Positions 45,353 to 56,622 of a stretch of 64,000 bases of DNA are shown in pieces (within the stretch, counting starts at the first letter, position 1; each line of letters starts with the position of its first letter). Where the stretch lies: NCBI GenBank assembly GCA_002786025.1, contig NHNW01000099.1:1-64000 (forward strand), given 5' to 3'. Made by a program: the position numbers and the translations under genes. The notes under the pieces were generated by a model. That model did no database searches, was not told where the DNA came from, and saw only the letters and a list, made by a program, of their open reading frames with translations. The stretch is from Zasmidium citrigriseum (Eukaryota; Ascomycota; Dothideomycetes; Mycosphaerellales; Mycosphaerellaceae).

Positions 45353-45407
45353 CGATCTGCGGTTCTGTTGGCATAGTAGGTCATCGTCTCAGCAGAATGT
45401 CTCTTAC

Positions 45408-46856
45408 TCACCAATTTGACTGCCCCTGTCCTGTTGCATTCTCTCTCCAATAGCTCCCATCAACCATCTGCTGTTTATCCAGCCCAAGCCACCCATCTGG
45501 TCCCTGTTCAATCCTCTTTCGCTTACCTTCAGGTACATCCCTCCACTTGAAAAGCCTCGTATATACCGTCTCCCTTCCCTCAATTATATCCACAACATGC
45601 TTCCCAAGCACAGGCAAGAACTTGAACCCATGCCCACTTCCCCCACTACAGACCATAAGCCCCTCCTTCCCTGGTACAAAGTCAATAAGAAACGAGCTAT
45701 CGGCACTGTCGGAGTACCAGCAAAGCCTGAACGTCTCAGGCTCAAGGTCCAGCAGCTCCGGAAGATTCTCTTCACAGAACGATCGTAGAGTATCGAGCGC
45801 TTCTTCTGGAATCCTTTCTTTCCCCGTCCTAGGGAAGGACAAAAGCCGCCCACTCTCTTTACTCCTGAAGACATAGTTCGTCCATTCCGCACCCGTGAAA
45901 CAAATCTTCACAACACCCTCCTCTGTCCTCGGAAGCCCGAAGGTCCCCGCAACCTTGCAACTCTCATGATTATAAGAATTCATGTTCCAGGTCCAGACGG
46001 GGAAGTTCTCTGGGGCGAACTTCTTCCAAAGATCGGGTCGATTGTTTGGGAGACGGAAGGAGACGACACTGCCTGCAGTGGTTTCGATCAGGTCTTCCGT
46101 CGAGGGGAGGAAGGTGGGCGTCCAGCTACCGCAGGCGATGATCGTGAGGTCTGCGGAATGGAACGTGCCGTCTGATGTTTTGATGCCTGTCACTTTGTTT
46201 CCAGTGTGGGTGAGGTTGGCTATGCCATTGCTTTGTCCGAGGTGCGTTGTGACCCCTGCTTCTCGACAGAGATGGAGTGCGTAGCTGCATGCGTCGCTCG
46301 CAAGGGCGAAGCCTGCTGTAGCGTCGAAGTATCCGTCTGTTGGCAACCCCTTTCCCAGTCGGTCGAAAGGATCAATTTTGGTCCCAGGAATACCATCTTC
46401 GAGAGCTCTTTGTCGTTCATTTGCATCCGAAACCCCATACTGTGTATCCTTCAACTCCTTTGGAAAGTTCTCCTGAGTCCGTTCCTCGGCTGCTTCCAAG
46501 CGCTCACTTAGTCGCAACAAGCCACAGTTACACCACAGCTTCGTGCCCGATGAGATATGCTTCGGAAGTTCTGCATCTGGCGTTCGGCTTATCGCATCGT
46601 TCCATTTCTCCCACTCCGAGATGGCCTCGAAGGCCAAGTCTTGATAAAGCCTGGAGCCGCCGTACGACGCTCGAATGACCTTGTTGTCGTCGCAGCTGGC
46701 GGCTACACATCCTTCGGAGCATCGGTAGCCATTCTCAGAGTAGTTTTGAGAGTCGAAGAGGTGGAGATCATTGTAGCCTTTCCTTGCGAGGTGGAGAGCA
46801 GTCGAGAGTCCGAATACTCCGGCGCCGACGATGACGATCTTGTTCGATGGGTCCAT
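45408..46856 (-). CDS. FAD-dependent amine oxidase, sarcosine/fructosyl-amine oxidase family
   Basis: Oxidises a secondary amine using FAD and oxygen; family members act on sarcosine, pipecolate, saccharopine or fructosyl amino acids (deglycation). The 482-residue protein begins MDPSNKIVIVGAGVFGLST with the dinucleotide-binding GxGxxG at about 11-16. Near the C terminus is CWYSDSADSSFLIDF, whose Cys (about 379) corresponds to the covalent flavin Cys of this family, followed by GGSGHGFKFLPVLG. The C-terminal tripeptide SNW is not a peroxisomal SKL-type signal. I chose the ATG at 46856. TATAAAA (minus strand, 46904-46910) lies about 48 bp upstream. The precise substrate is undetermined. Confidence 0.87.
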   Translation of the reverse strand: MDPSNKIVIVGAGVFGLSTALHLARKGYNDLHLFDSQNYSENGYRCSEGCVAASCDDNKVIRASYGGSRLYQDLAFEAISEWEKWNDAISRTPDAELPKHISSGTKLWCNCGLLRLSERLEAAEERTQENFPKELKDTQYGVSDANERQRALEDGIPGTKIDPFDRLGKGLPTDGYFDATAGFALASDACSYALHLCREAGVTTHLGQSNGIANLTHTGNKVTGIKTSDGTFHSADLTIIACGSWTPTFLPSTEDLIETTAGSVVSFRLPNNRPDLWKKFAPENFPVWTWNMNSYNHESCKVAGTFGLPRTEEGVVKICFTGAEWTNYVFRSKESGRLLSFPRTGKERIPEEALDTLRSFCEENLPELLDLEPETFRLCWYSDSADSSFLIDFVPGKEGLMVCSGGSGHGFKFLPVLGKHVVDIIEGRETVYTRLFKWRDVPEGKRKRIEQGPDGWLGLDKQQMVDGSYWRENATGQGQSNW

Positions 46857-47369
46857 TGCTAACAAAAATGCACTTCTTGTCAGACACTTATCGTTCTAGT
46901 GGCTTTTATAACGAATACCGACATCCTTGAGGTTCATATTGTCTGTAGGACCGCTTCGGCACAAAATCCTTCGAGCACCGGTTATGCCGACAGCTCCGGA
47001 CCTCAGCAAATTGCAAAAGTACTCCTTGCCACTTGGCTCGTACGGCATGCTGTATAGGAATTGGTCAGCAAGAAGGCCAAGAATGCAATGTGAACGAAGC
47101 GAGGTGCTGTTCTTCCAGGGTCGTCCATTCTCGAACGCCAAGAATCACATGCTCACCAACGCCATCAAATTGATTCAGCGTGACCTTAACCTGTGAAATC
47201 AGCAATACTGTATTTGGTTGTTCCTCAGTAAGTCTTGCTGCACACACCAACTGCTTTTAGTATCTCTCGACCGTCATCTCATTACTCATACCTCGCTCTA
47301 TGCAACGTCAAAGGGGGAATACCAATCAAAAAGCGCTAACTCCACCGCGATGCCCGCATACCACACCGA
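46857..47369. promoter_or_regulatory. intergenic with TATA box for the flavoenzyme gene
   Basis: 513 bp. TATAAAA on the minus strand at 46904-46910 fits the flavoenzyme promoter. The remainder up to the arrestin 3' end shows no gene. Confidence 0.5.
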
Positions 47370-49166
47370 TCATCCCACCCACCCCTTCTTCTCATCCTGA
47401 TGCAAAAGATGGTCCTCCCCCGAAGGCGGCGGCGCATACTGCGGTCGCTCCGCCGCGGGAGCAGGAGCATCTTGCGCAATGGCGTCTTCGTAGCTCGGCG
47501 GTGCATCCATGTACTCCTCTTCAGCGGCCATACCTGGTCGAGCGGGTAGATGAGGTGCCATTGAGCCTTCTGCTTCGATGGGCGTCGGTGGGATTTGATT
47601 CGAGCCGAAATCTGGATCCTGGCGACCTTCCATTTTCAGCTTCTCATTCATGGCTGTGCTCGCTTTGCGTTTGATGTTAGCTTTGGCATCGGCCATGCGA
47701 GCGAGAATCTCGGGAGGTGGTGCGATGCCTGAGTAGACGAGGACGTTTAGTCGCAGAGGAAGCACGACGTTTTGCGGCTGTGAGAAATGAAAGTCAGTAG
47801 TGCAATTGATGGGAGTAGTAATATGGTGCAGTTCTCATCATGTGCCATCTTACAATGCGTCGAAGCTGCCCAGGGCGTACCTTTGCCGAACTGCCAGCAT
47901 AGCTCAGTCCTATCCGGATGTCTAGCTGGTACGAGCGCTCGATGTTGCATGTTTCGAAGGTCGGTGCGACAGTATTTGGCAAGGCCTGCGATCGCCACAT
48001 ACTATCGTCGAGGATCGTTTCTGCTTCTGCTGTGCCTGTCGGGAAATTTATGGGGATTCCCATATTGCTTTTGCTGACAATGATCCAGCTGTTGCTCTCC
48101 GTCCGGAAGACTTCGTGAGCTCGCACTTTGGTATGGCCGATGAGTGAGATCTGTAATGACTGAAGGTAGATCTGATCATGAAACTCGCTCATCTTCTTCA
48201 CAATCAGCCTTAATGGTATGTCGCTGTTGCAGGTGAGAATTGCCGGCTCCGGTAATCGTGCATCAACACTGATCGCGGGTGCCTGGCCAGAAGTAATTGG
48301 TGAACTTGGAGCGCTCGACTTCTTCCCAAACATGCCCTTCATCTTTTCCTTTGCGCCACCATCGCCTGGAAAGGAATCGAATCTATGTTTCTGCCTGGCG
48401 TAGATCTCCGAAGTAGAATTCAGTGGCCGCGGCGGCTCGATCGGAAAGAAGTTGAAAGGTGCATAGGCTCGTGGATTCTCTTTGAAAATCGAATGTCGAT
48501 TCACGGTGACCTTGACAAAATATCTGATCTCCGCCTCTCCAGGAAATCCAGTCAACGTGGGCGGTAGAGTCTTCTTAACATGGCGAGTCGTCGGTTTAGC
48601 CATCTCCAGCCCAACCATCATAGGGACCTGCTGGTTCACCGAACAGCTATTGTTAAACGGAATCTACCACCTCTCACATCAGCGCACAGACTCCACCAGA
48701 AACCGGGACATGCCAACCTTGAAACTGAACGGATATTCATGCTGACCCTGCGGCAGCGTATACGACGCCTTTCCCGGCGCATGAGCACCAACCTCCGCCG
48801 GCGGAAAGACCTAAAATCAAAGGGCAGAAGGTCAGTAGATGTCTCAGACAAGTTGCAGGATGGCTTTTGCCCTACCGTCTGCACCCGATACAGAATCTTG
48901 TGATATTCGACCTGTGGTTTCGGACGTTCGCCATTCTGGCCCGGTGGACTCATCAGTCGGGTTCGACTCTCGCCTTCCAGCTTCACCACGATGGCGCTGA
49001 CATCGGCGCTTTTCACGCTCCGTACCACGACTCGTCCGCTGATAGTGTCGAGGTTCGTGAAGGAGACATTTCCGGGTTGGTCGAGAATGACCGATGTCTG
49101 CATGGACGAGAGGCTAGGGTTCCATTGTGGGAAGTTGCCCGAGGGGTTCAGGCCGCTCGGGTTCAT
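47370..49166 (-). CDS. alpha-arrestin with PPxY motif (4 exons)
   Basis: Adaptor that links plasma-membrane cargo, often nutrient transporters, to a Rsp5/Nedd4-type ubiquitin ligase. Exons in coding order: 49166-48876, 48810-48718, 48663-47881, 47777-47370. All joins are in phase 0, giving 524 residues. The second intron has a weak GTTGGC donor but joining restores the arrestin motif EYPFSFK-IPFNNSCS. The N-terminal arrestin fold begins VILDQPGNVSFTNLDTISG; the C-terminal arrestin fold extends to VLPLRLNVLVYSGI. A PPSY motif near the C terminus (DAPPSYEDA) is a WW-domain ligand. A second arrestin gene follows upstream in the same orientation. Confidence 0.87.
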
Positions 49167-49831
49167 CGAAGTTGGTTACCACGAGGTGGTCTGCGGGGGG
49201 TATGATGGCGATTTCGATGGTTTGATATCGAGGCTAGTAGTTCTAGATGGAGGTCGCCGGGAAGGTGAAGTTGTCAGAGCTTGGCGCGCGGCTTTTCAAG
49301 GATGGCTTGGCCGGTAGAGGGAGGGAGGGTGGAAACATGGTTGTGCCTGCTGCGAGGAAGACGCCGGCCTTTTTGTGACGCCACACTCTTCACTATAAGA
49401 ACTCCACGGCTTGCTGCGGAACATAGCCTTCATCTTGCTCTGTTCCCTAATGTTTCAATCTATTTCATGAACGACACTGGTTGGCCTATTTCCGAGCATG
49501 GCGCGCTCAGCCACAATCCGCCCACGCATTCGCGTCACCAACTTCAGCTTGACATGGACGACATGTGTTCTTTGAGAAACTATTCTGTGATGTGGAAGAC
49601 TTCGATTACAATTTGAGTATTAACTAACAAGGCCGACACTGTCCTGTGTGCCCATTCTATACGGCCATCACTGCCAATTACCACGGTAAATCCCAATCAA
49701 ACCACCCGAACTCCTCGCTAACCTCAAATATATCTTAGGGTATCTCTCCAAGAGCGATCTATGCCGGTGGCCGTTTGCCAGAAAGATAATGAGAAAGTCG
49801 TATCTCGTAAAGTCGAAGAAGAGTCACCAAT
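49167..49831. other. intergenic between the two arrestin genes
   Basis: 665 bp containing the promoter of the first arrestin and the 3' end of the second. No gene or strong signal was recognised. Confidence 0.4.
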
Positions 49832-51367
49832 CTAGCAGACTGGCACTCGCTGGTCGTTTGCCTGTGGAGCAAAGAAAGAGTAGCACGGTGGGGCATCATC
49901 CATAGGAGCCTGGCTGCCGATCCGGCTGCGGCCAGTGAACTGCGCATCAGGGATGTGAACCGTACGGGCCTCGAAGAAGTCGCCGACATCCTCGTCGTCC
50001 ATCTCCATCTCCATGCCGGACTGGACGGAGCCGCGACGCGGGGTATCGCCGTTGGGCATCTCGTAGGCGACTTGGAGTGGGACCTTCAAGTCGACTGTGC
50101 CGCCGAGGTTGGCCGTGTGGAGACCGAGCTCGAACTTCAGCTGGTAGATGCGAGAAACCAGGCAGGAGTGGAAAGTCGGCACGAAAGTCTTGGTCGCGGG
50201 CAGGTTGATTGGCACCAGGACTCTGGCGACGTAGTACGACTTGCCCTTGAAGTTGGCGCTTGGATCTGGAATTCTTCCCTGGGTGACGGACGATGTCGAG
50301 CAGGCCGAGTCCCGTCGGTCGTTGCGATCGTGCTTGGTCCATTCGACGCCGGCCACACATCGCGAGGACAGGTTCAGCTGCTCGGTGTGGAGACCTTGGG
50401 ACAGATCCAGCAGAGAGGATTGCTTGCTCGGGTAGTTGTGGCGAGCAGTCGAAGCGAAGTAGGTGCAGACCTTCAGCTTGGTCGCCAAGCTCCCCAGCCT
50501 TGGGGGTGGGCAGTTCTCCTCATGTGGATCGAATCGCAGCATGACAGTGGCCATTGATGGTTGCTGCTCAGCATTGCTGTGCGCACGAAGACGCATCGAT
50601 GGTGGTTGCGAAGCCTCCATCACCAGTGTTCCCAGCTTGCCCTTGAGCATGCCCTTCCTCATTGTCCTCTCTTTTCGCATGGTGTATTCACTATCCTCAG
50701 CGCTGACGTCAAGTGGAGGCAGCTCGTCGGTCGCAGGAAGGACTCGCAGTCTACGGGCCTTGCTGGCGACGGTGCTTCGAATGGTCTCGTCGTTGTGCTC
50801 TCTGCTCTTGGAGATTCGAGCAAAGACGCCATAACGGATGCTGGCCATATCTGGTACCATGTCGTCAGGTGTCTCTGCCTTGGGAGCAGCGTCTCGATCG
50901 CCGAAACTTGGTGGCAGCTGCAAGTGAGCTTCCCTCAACGAGTCGCTCACAACCTTGTGCTGGCATACTCGCGGGAGCAGTTGCTGCGGAATGACGAAGA
51001 CGAATGGGAATTTGTAAGTCTCGCCAGCCCTGAGGATGCAATCCTCTGGGTAGTGCTCGTACAGACGAGGCTGCTGGAGCTTCAAGAACTGGTGAAAAGC
51101 CTCCGATCGTCCAGAGATGGCAGCGGCTGTCGTGAGGCGTTCGACGTAAGTTCTGGAAGTTCCAACGAATTCAACATCGATCAGGTCGAAGGAGGTGTCG
51201 ATTGGCGCTGTGATCTCGACGACGCCTTCGATTTTGTCGAGAGTCGTGTATGTGCTCCGTCGTTTGTTGAGGTTGATCTTGATCTCAGGCTTCTGGGCGT
51301 TGTAAAGCGCCCTCAACCTGGACGGCATGGTCAAGCCATCGATGCTGGAAGTGGAAGAGAAGGACAT
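49832..51367 (-). CDS. alpha-arrestin with PPxY motif, second copy
   Basis: 511 residues, ATG at 51367 (MSFSSTSSIDGLTMPSRL). The arrestin N-terminal fold is readable from IKINLNKRRSTYTTLDKIEG through YKFPFVFVIP, and the C-terminal fold from LPPLDV to VDLKVPLQVAYE. A C-terminal PPCY (DDAPPCYSF) provides the WW-binding PPxY. It should act like its neighbour in ubiquitin-dependent endocytosis of membrane proteins, but the two share little sequence outside fold motifs, so this is an old or independent pair. The long middle region is basic and Ser-rich. Intronless. A TATAAAG word (minus, 51680-51686) lies about 310 bp upstream. Confidence 0.85.
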   Translation of the reverse strand: MSFSSTSSIDGLTMPSRLRALYNAQKPEIKINLNKRRSTYTTLDKIEGVVEITAPIDTSFDLIDVEFVGTSRTYVERLTTAAAISGRSEAFHQFLKLQQPRLYEHYPEDCILRAGETYKFPFVFVIPQQLLPRVCQHKVVSDSLREAHLQLPPSFGDRDAAPKAETPDDMVPDMASIRYGVFARISKSREHNDETIRSTVASKARRLRVLPATDELPPLDVSAEDSEYTMRKERTMRKGMLKGKLGTLVMEASQPPSMRLRAHSNAEQQPSMATVMLRFDPHEENCPPPRLGSLATKLKVCTYFASTARHNYPSKQSSLLDLSQGLHTEQLNLSSRCVAGVEWTKHDRNDRRDSACSTSSVTQGRIPDPSANFKGKSYYVARVLVPINLPATKTFVPTFHSCLVSRIYQLKFELGLHTANLGGTVDLKVPLQVAYEMPNGDTPRRGSVQSGMEMEMDDEDVGDFFEARTVHIPDAQFTGRSRIGSQAPMDDAPPCYSFFAPQANDQRVPVC

Positions 51368-54016
51368 GTTGGCGGTGTCGCAGGTCAAGGTCGCGTGGTC
51401 AGACGGAGCAGACACACAAAGACCACAAGACGTCTCTTTTGTAGCCAATCAATCGCGCTCGGCGATATCGCAGCTATCGAGACAAGACGACCAGAATGCG
51501 GGGACAGCTGTGCGTGGTTTTCTTTGGCGAGCAGTGGCGTGCAGTCGATCTGGGGATGTCTTGCTTTGTTTCTCCGGCGTTTGGAATCGTTTGCGTTTCG
51601 ACGAAGGGAGGGCAGTCGAGAGTTAATGGAATGGCTTACCGAGGAATGGGGGAACATTGAAGACGGGCGTGGCGATCATCTTTATAGCTCCCAGAGCATC
51701 AGCACGCCTTTGACCAAGCTCTGGCGTGAGGGCACAGGGCGTGTTGAGTGCAAGGAGTTGAGTCACGGCGAGCGACCGCATCCATCACGGCATGATGAAT
51801 CGCCATTGACGCCTCTTGCCATGGAAGAGCGCATGGGATCGCGCAGTGAGCTCTCTCATTGGTTGCATACGCAGCAACGCGCCAACCCGGGCGCCACAAA
51901 CGCATCCCCCAGGGTCTTGCGGGTGATTTTATAAGCATCTCACTAGATGGTAGGGCGCGATCAACGACAACACCTGTTCGACTACACGCCCAGGAACCCC
52001 GATGCTTACCTGAGCGACCACTAACTCGACACGCCCTTTCTTTTCCCACGCGAGAGCGCTTTTCTGTCGCATACTTTGCTTCTCCCAACTTCCCCGTCCA
52101 TCACAGTAGACAGCCCTTTTGCAAACCCTTCAGGTGGCTTCTCCACGGACATCGCGAACGGCCTGAATTGCGCCGCCAGCCATGACCATCAAGGCACGCC
52201 ATGGTGAGCACAACGCGTGTTGCGTACTATCCATGAAGGGAATACATTTCCATGCACCGCAGTCCATACGTTAGGTGCACACGACGGGCAGCATCTTATG
52301 TGTCATGGGGAGCCGCGTAAAGGAAGGCGACCCGTACCAACTCAATCCAGATTCTTCTGGTTTCGCCATCTAAGTGGATCTTGAAAGTGGCCATCACGAT
52401 TTTTGATGCCGGGGAACGCAGAATTTTCTCCCACGTGCGGCGCAACTGCGCTATTCTGGGGGCTTGGGCCTCGTTCACTACGGCGCAAACGGCAATAATG
52501 AGCGCAGTTGCACGGCAGAATGATGCCACGAACTTCGCGCGAGAGAGCGAAGCAAGGAAACGCAGGCGAATGGCGTGAGGAATGCTCCCAACTTTTCGTT
52601 TCTTCGGCACTGGACACCGACGGTGGCTGGCTGTAGGTTGCCATGTTGGGGTGCGGAATCGGAGTCACTTTTCGGCATCGGCATTGGAAGGCATCACATG
52701 GATCTCGGTTTGGGATCTGCTTCCCCAGCATCTCCTCTCACTCAGCGCCATTCCCCAAGCTTCCTCCTTCTTCACGCCCTTCCGCATGTACTCATGTACT
52801 CCATCCCCGTACCACTCCATCCTCACCCCGTCGTTGGCTAACGTTAGGCGGAGTCACGACCGCTAGGCGTCTTGGGTGAGCGATTGCTCGGCACTTCTCC
52901 GTCCGAGAAGACGGAGTGGACCTCCTGGTGATCCCCTTCCAGAAACGCTAGAATGCTCTCACGGAAGCGCCATGGCACATGCCGGGCACGAAACCCGCTG
53001 CCGAGCCGAGGAGATGGTTCTCAAAGTTCACTTTATGTGAACTCATCGCACTGATCGCAAGTCATCTCTGCAGACGTTACAAACCGCTGTTTTCTTCATC
53101 GAAACCATGGGTGCATCCTTATGAGATGCGATGGTGTGATGAGATACCACACCGTCCTAAGACCGAGCAGGATCTCATTGAACTCTACGCGGAAACCTTC
53201 ACGAAGGACGTATCTGTCAGAGCTCCTATGTGCTCTTGTCAGCCGAAGGATGGTGCGAGAGTTGGGGTTATTGGTGAGCTCGTGGCCATCCTTCATGAAA
53301 CCTCGTCATAGAGGGCAAAGACTCTCTCTACATGTATCCTCGAGCCTCGGTGTTGCTAGCTACAAGCTGCCAAAAGATGCGAAGGGCGCATACAATCGAT
53401 CGGACCACATCCGACTACCTACAGTCGAACAAAAGTGCAAGCATTGCGAGTGGTTGGCGTCTCTTGCTCTACGACTCTCGGGCTTGAACCGACTAACAAC
53501 TTGACTGCAGGGACCTTCTGATTACCAAGATTATGACTCTTCTACTCCCCTACTCTGTCTCGACATCATTGTATGCCGACGATATGCTTCACTTCTGCCT
53601 TGACTACAGGGTCAGCTCCTCTTCATTGTCTTCAACTACTTTCTTTAGTCCTAGTCTATTCATATTATGTCCTGTCTCTACTTCTGTCGTCACCTCTGCT
53701 TCGACTTCAATCTGTTCCCCTATCTTCACTTCTCGCTCGAATCTGGCTGTAGTCTTCTCCTTGTGGCGTCAACTTCGCATTTACTGCCCTTCACCCTCAT
53801 GTAGTCCTTGAGCAACGGGTCGGTTCGGAGACTAGTTTGAATTGCATAGCTTGTCTTAGCTGTTCTTGACGACGAACGACCGACAGGAGATCGTGATGAT
53901 GTTGACGCTAGCACAATAATCTCCATTGTGAGAGAGACATAAAAACTCAACATGCTCGCAAAGCAGCTTTTCTCAAGACCAACCAATTCCAGAACTCCAC
54001 CTCAGCACACCACCCC
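51368..54016. other. 2.6 kb without a convincing gene
   Basis: The first about 350 bp are likely the arrestin promoter. Short frames exist, for example 52979-53311 (+, 110 codons), but show no motif or intron pattern. A pyrimidine-rich stretch spans about 53500-53760. I support no gene here. Confidence 0.5.
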
Positions 54017-56383
54017 TCACATAACCCTCCTCTCCCACCCAACCCTCGCAACCCGACTCCCCAAAAGAAACAAGCCCCCAAGCACCAAACTAACCCCCGC
54101 AAAAATCTGCGCCCCAAGATACGGGCTCCCCAACCCCCTATCCGTCCGATACGAAATCAGCGCCCCTCCAATCGGCGTCCCGATCAAACAAGCCAAACCA
54201 ATACAAGTCGAGATCCCACCAGCTCGAATCCCGATCTTATCCGTCGCTGCTCCTTCTTGGGTTTTGTCAACGCAAAACGAATACATAGTCGGTGCGTAAA
54301 GAACCTGTACACCCGCGCTGACGAAGCCGTAGTAGCAGGCTATGATAGTTAGGCTGGCGGTGGATTGGGCGCTGGCGGCCCAGAGCCAGATCACCGCGCT
54401 GCTGAGCCAGAGGCTTGGGATGATGGTGTTCAGAGGGCCGATGCATTTATCGCTAATGAGAGCCGGGAGGAAGCGGCCGGGGAGGTTTGCCGTTAGCATG
54501 AAGATCAAAAGGTCTGTGGCTGCTGTTTGGTCCATGTGTAGGACGTTGTAGCCGTAGGAGATGATGTAGACGAAGCCGAAGTAGACTCCAAGAAAAGAGA
54601 AGAACATTCCCAAGGCGACGAGAAGGTAGGCGGGTTCGGTGAAGGAGCGCCAGTCGCTGGTTGGGGAACGGGTGGGTGGTGGGATGGGTATGATTCTGGT
54701 TTTGCGACGTCCGAAACAGGGGAATATGTTTGATTCTTCGCGGACGCGGAAGATTATGGTCGCGGGGATCATGGTTGCTGTTGTGACGGTTGCCAGGACG
54801 AGAAGCGTGACTCTGAAGCCATGGCTGGGGAGGAGGGTGCGGGCGATGAGGATGTAGACGATGCCGCCGACACAGCTGCCTGCGGCGCAGAGAGCCATTG
54901 CAGAGCTGAGGTGTTGTTCGTCGAACCAGGTCATCATTGCCACGAGGCCTGAGCAGAAGATCATGCCCATGCCCAGACCGGTGATCAGGCCTTGGGTGAG
55001 CCACAAGGTTCCTAGCCTGTTGCACCAGGCCGTGGAGAAAAGCCCAAGACACATCAGGAACGTACCGATGAGAAAGACCCTTGGAAAGTATCCCCTGTCA
55101 ACGAGTCGTCCAACAGGTACCCCCAAGCCAAAGACCAGACAGAGCTGCGTGCTGCCTATCCACGCGATCGACGAAGGGCTCGTGCCACGGAGATAGACTT
55201 GTTCGTAATAGGCTTGGAAAAGCCCATACGCGTTCGTAATGCCCCAGCAGTTGAAGACGACGAGGAAGCCTGCCAGAGCGTGCAGCCATGCTGTCCGTCC
55301 ATTCGGGGGATCTTCCGCTTTGAACTGCTTTCTGAGATCTTTGGAAAATGAGTCCGTTGGCACATGTCTGATCATCGGCATTTCAGTATCGCGGGAAGGA
55401 GAGGTATGGTAGTTCGGGCGTATTTCCTCTGAGCAGCGGGGACTTGTTTGCAGTGTTGGCGGTAATTGGGGTGGTAACGATGTCTTCTCTCCCTTCCACG
55501 TTTGTGCTGTTCTGTGGCTTGTTGGTATGGACGGCGTCGAAGGGTACGGCGTCGAAGGATACGGCATCGATATGGGCGGCGCTTGCATCGTGACGGCTGG
55601 TACTGGTGGTGTTGGCAACCCAACACAGCTGATCGAGTCTCCAGGCATCAATGTGTCGCGCTTGCGATCGGGTTGATAAACCGTCGATGGCCTTTGAACT
55701 CTGGCCATGTTCGGATCCAAAAAGGCATTGCCTGGCTCTCTTCGGCTATAGTCGCTCGATACCTCATAAGGATTCCCTGACGCCTTCGCCATAGCCGCCG
55801 CATCATTCCCAAAATCTCGATCAGCAAGCCAGGAGATTCCGTACGGAGCATCGCTCGGAGTCAATGTCCATGGCTGCGAAGAAGGCGGCGCCTCTGAGCC
55901 ATTTTGATATCCGCTTCTCGACCTCGTCGGGACATTCGACGTCTTCTGAAGATCTTCAACACTCTCATTCGGATGTGCTCTCGCTGTCGTGCTCGTTGTA
56001 CTCGTCGTGGACCATGTCTGCGTCTCGGAGTTCCACTCTGTCTCTGTGACTTTGCGAATGTTATGAGATTTGACGGTGTCGGTGAGTTGCGGTCGTAGGG
56101 GTTCAGGGGCTAGCGAAGGTCGCCAATCTTTGTGTTCCATCGAGGGCTGTTCTTCGTAATTGGACTCTTCATCATCGCCAACTCTCCATGGGTCGTCTCG
56201 GTCAGGGGTCTCCGCAAACGACTTTTGCTTGTCTTCCAACGCCTCTTTTGCTTTCGTAGCCTGCGATTGTCCCTGGGCCTCTTCGCAATTGCCGTTCGGA
56301 GATCTATTGTTGTATTCGCTCTCTGGAGACTTCATAGTTCCACGAAGGTCTTCGATCCAGGTGTAGACTTTTCGGTGCGACAT
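54017..56383 (-). CDS. MFS transporter, monocarboxylate (MCT/MCH) type, long N terminus
   Basis: 788 residues. The first about 355 are polar and Pro/Ser/Thr-rich (with a PYPSTPYPSTPSIPTS repeat) and predicted disordered. The rest is a 12-helix major facilitator fold of the monocarboxylate-porter type: TAWLHALAGFLVVFNCWGITNAYG in helix 1, an SIAWIGSTQL loop, GRLVDRG after helix 2, and TQGLITGLGMGMIFCSG in helix 4. Fungal members move organic acids, riboflavin or metabolite exports; the substrate is not determinable. Typical members have far shorter N termini; the extension carries many potential phosphorylation sites. Single exon, with a clear ATG. Confidence 0.86.
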   Translation of the reverse strand: MSHRKVYTWIEDLRGTMKSPESEYNNRSPNGNCEEAQGQSQATKAKEALEDKQKSFAETPDRDDPWRVGDDEESNYEEQPSMEHKDWRPSLAPEPLRPQLTDTVKSHNIRKVTETEWNSETQTWSTTSTTSTTARAHPNESVEDLQKTSNVPTRSRSGYQNGSEAPPSSQPWTLTPSDAPYGISWLADRDFGNDAAAMAKASGNPYEVSSDYSRREPGNAFLDPNMARVQRPSTVYQPDRKRDTLMPGDSISCVGLPTPPVPAVTMQAPPISMPYPSTPYPSTPSIPTSHRTAQTWKGEKTSLPPQLPPTLQTSPRCSEEIRPNYHTSPSRDTEMPMIRHVPTDSFSKDLRKQFKAEDPPNGRTAWLHALAGFLVVFNCWGITNAYGLFQAYYEQVYLRGTSPSSIAWIGSTQLCLVFGLGVPVGRLVDRGYFPRVFLIGTFLMCLGLFSTAWCNRLGTLWLTQGLITGLGMGMIFCSGLVAMMTWFDEQHLSSAMALCAAGSCVGGIVYILIARTLLPSHGFRVTLLVLATVTTATMIPATIIFRVREESNIFPCFGRRKTRIIPIPPPTRSPTSDWRSFTEPAYLLVALGMFFSFLGVYFGFVYIISYGYNVLHMDQTAATDLLIFMLTANLPGRFLPALISDKCIGPLNTIIPSLWLSSAVIWLWAASAQSTASLTIIACYYGFVSAGVQVLYAPTMYSFCVDKTQEGAATDKIGIRAGGISTCIGLACLIGTPIGGALISYRTDRGLGSPYLGAQIFAGVSLVLGGLFLLGSRVARVGWERRVM

Positions 56384-56622
56384 GGCTCCGGGGGCGAATT
56401 TGGTGGATATCTGCTACAACGAGAACTGTTTGCTTGAGGTCGACGGCCTTTGTTCACGACCGACTCTATAACAATTCGTGTCGGTGAAGGCGTTAACAAG
56501 TTCATTGCCGACGTGTCAATACATGTCGGCTGACTTTATTAGTAGGCATGACGCGAAAATGCCGAGCCAAAGCGGCGTCGTTGTCGACTGACGTCGTCAC
56601 TAATGCTCAGGGCCGCGATGGG

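Noticed and set aside
46857..46865. A start for the flavoenzyme three codons upstream
   Set aside because: The upstream codon is TTG, not ATG; the ATG at 46856 gives a normal N terminus for the FAD-binding fold.
50561..51934. A 457-codon open frame on the + strand
   Set aside because: It is antisense to the second arrestin gene, whose minus-strand protein has clear arrestin-fold features and a PPxY motif. The + frame shows no domain and atypical composition.
52979..53311. A 110-codon + strand hypothetical protein
   Set aside because: It has an ATG and no stops but no motif, no supporting introns, and neighbours of similar length occur in all frames of this gap.
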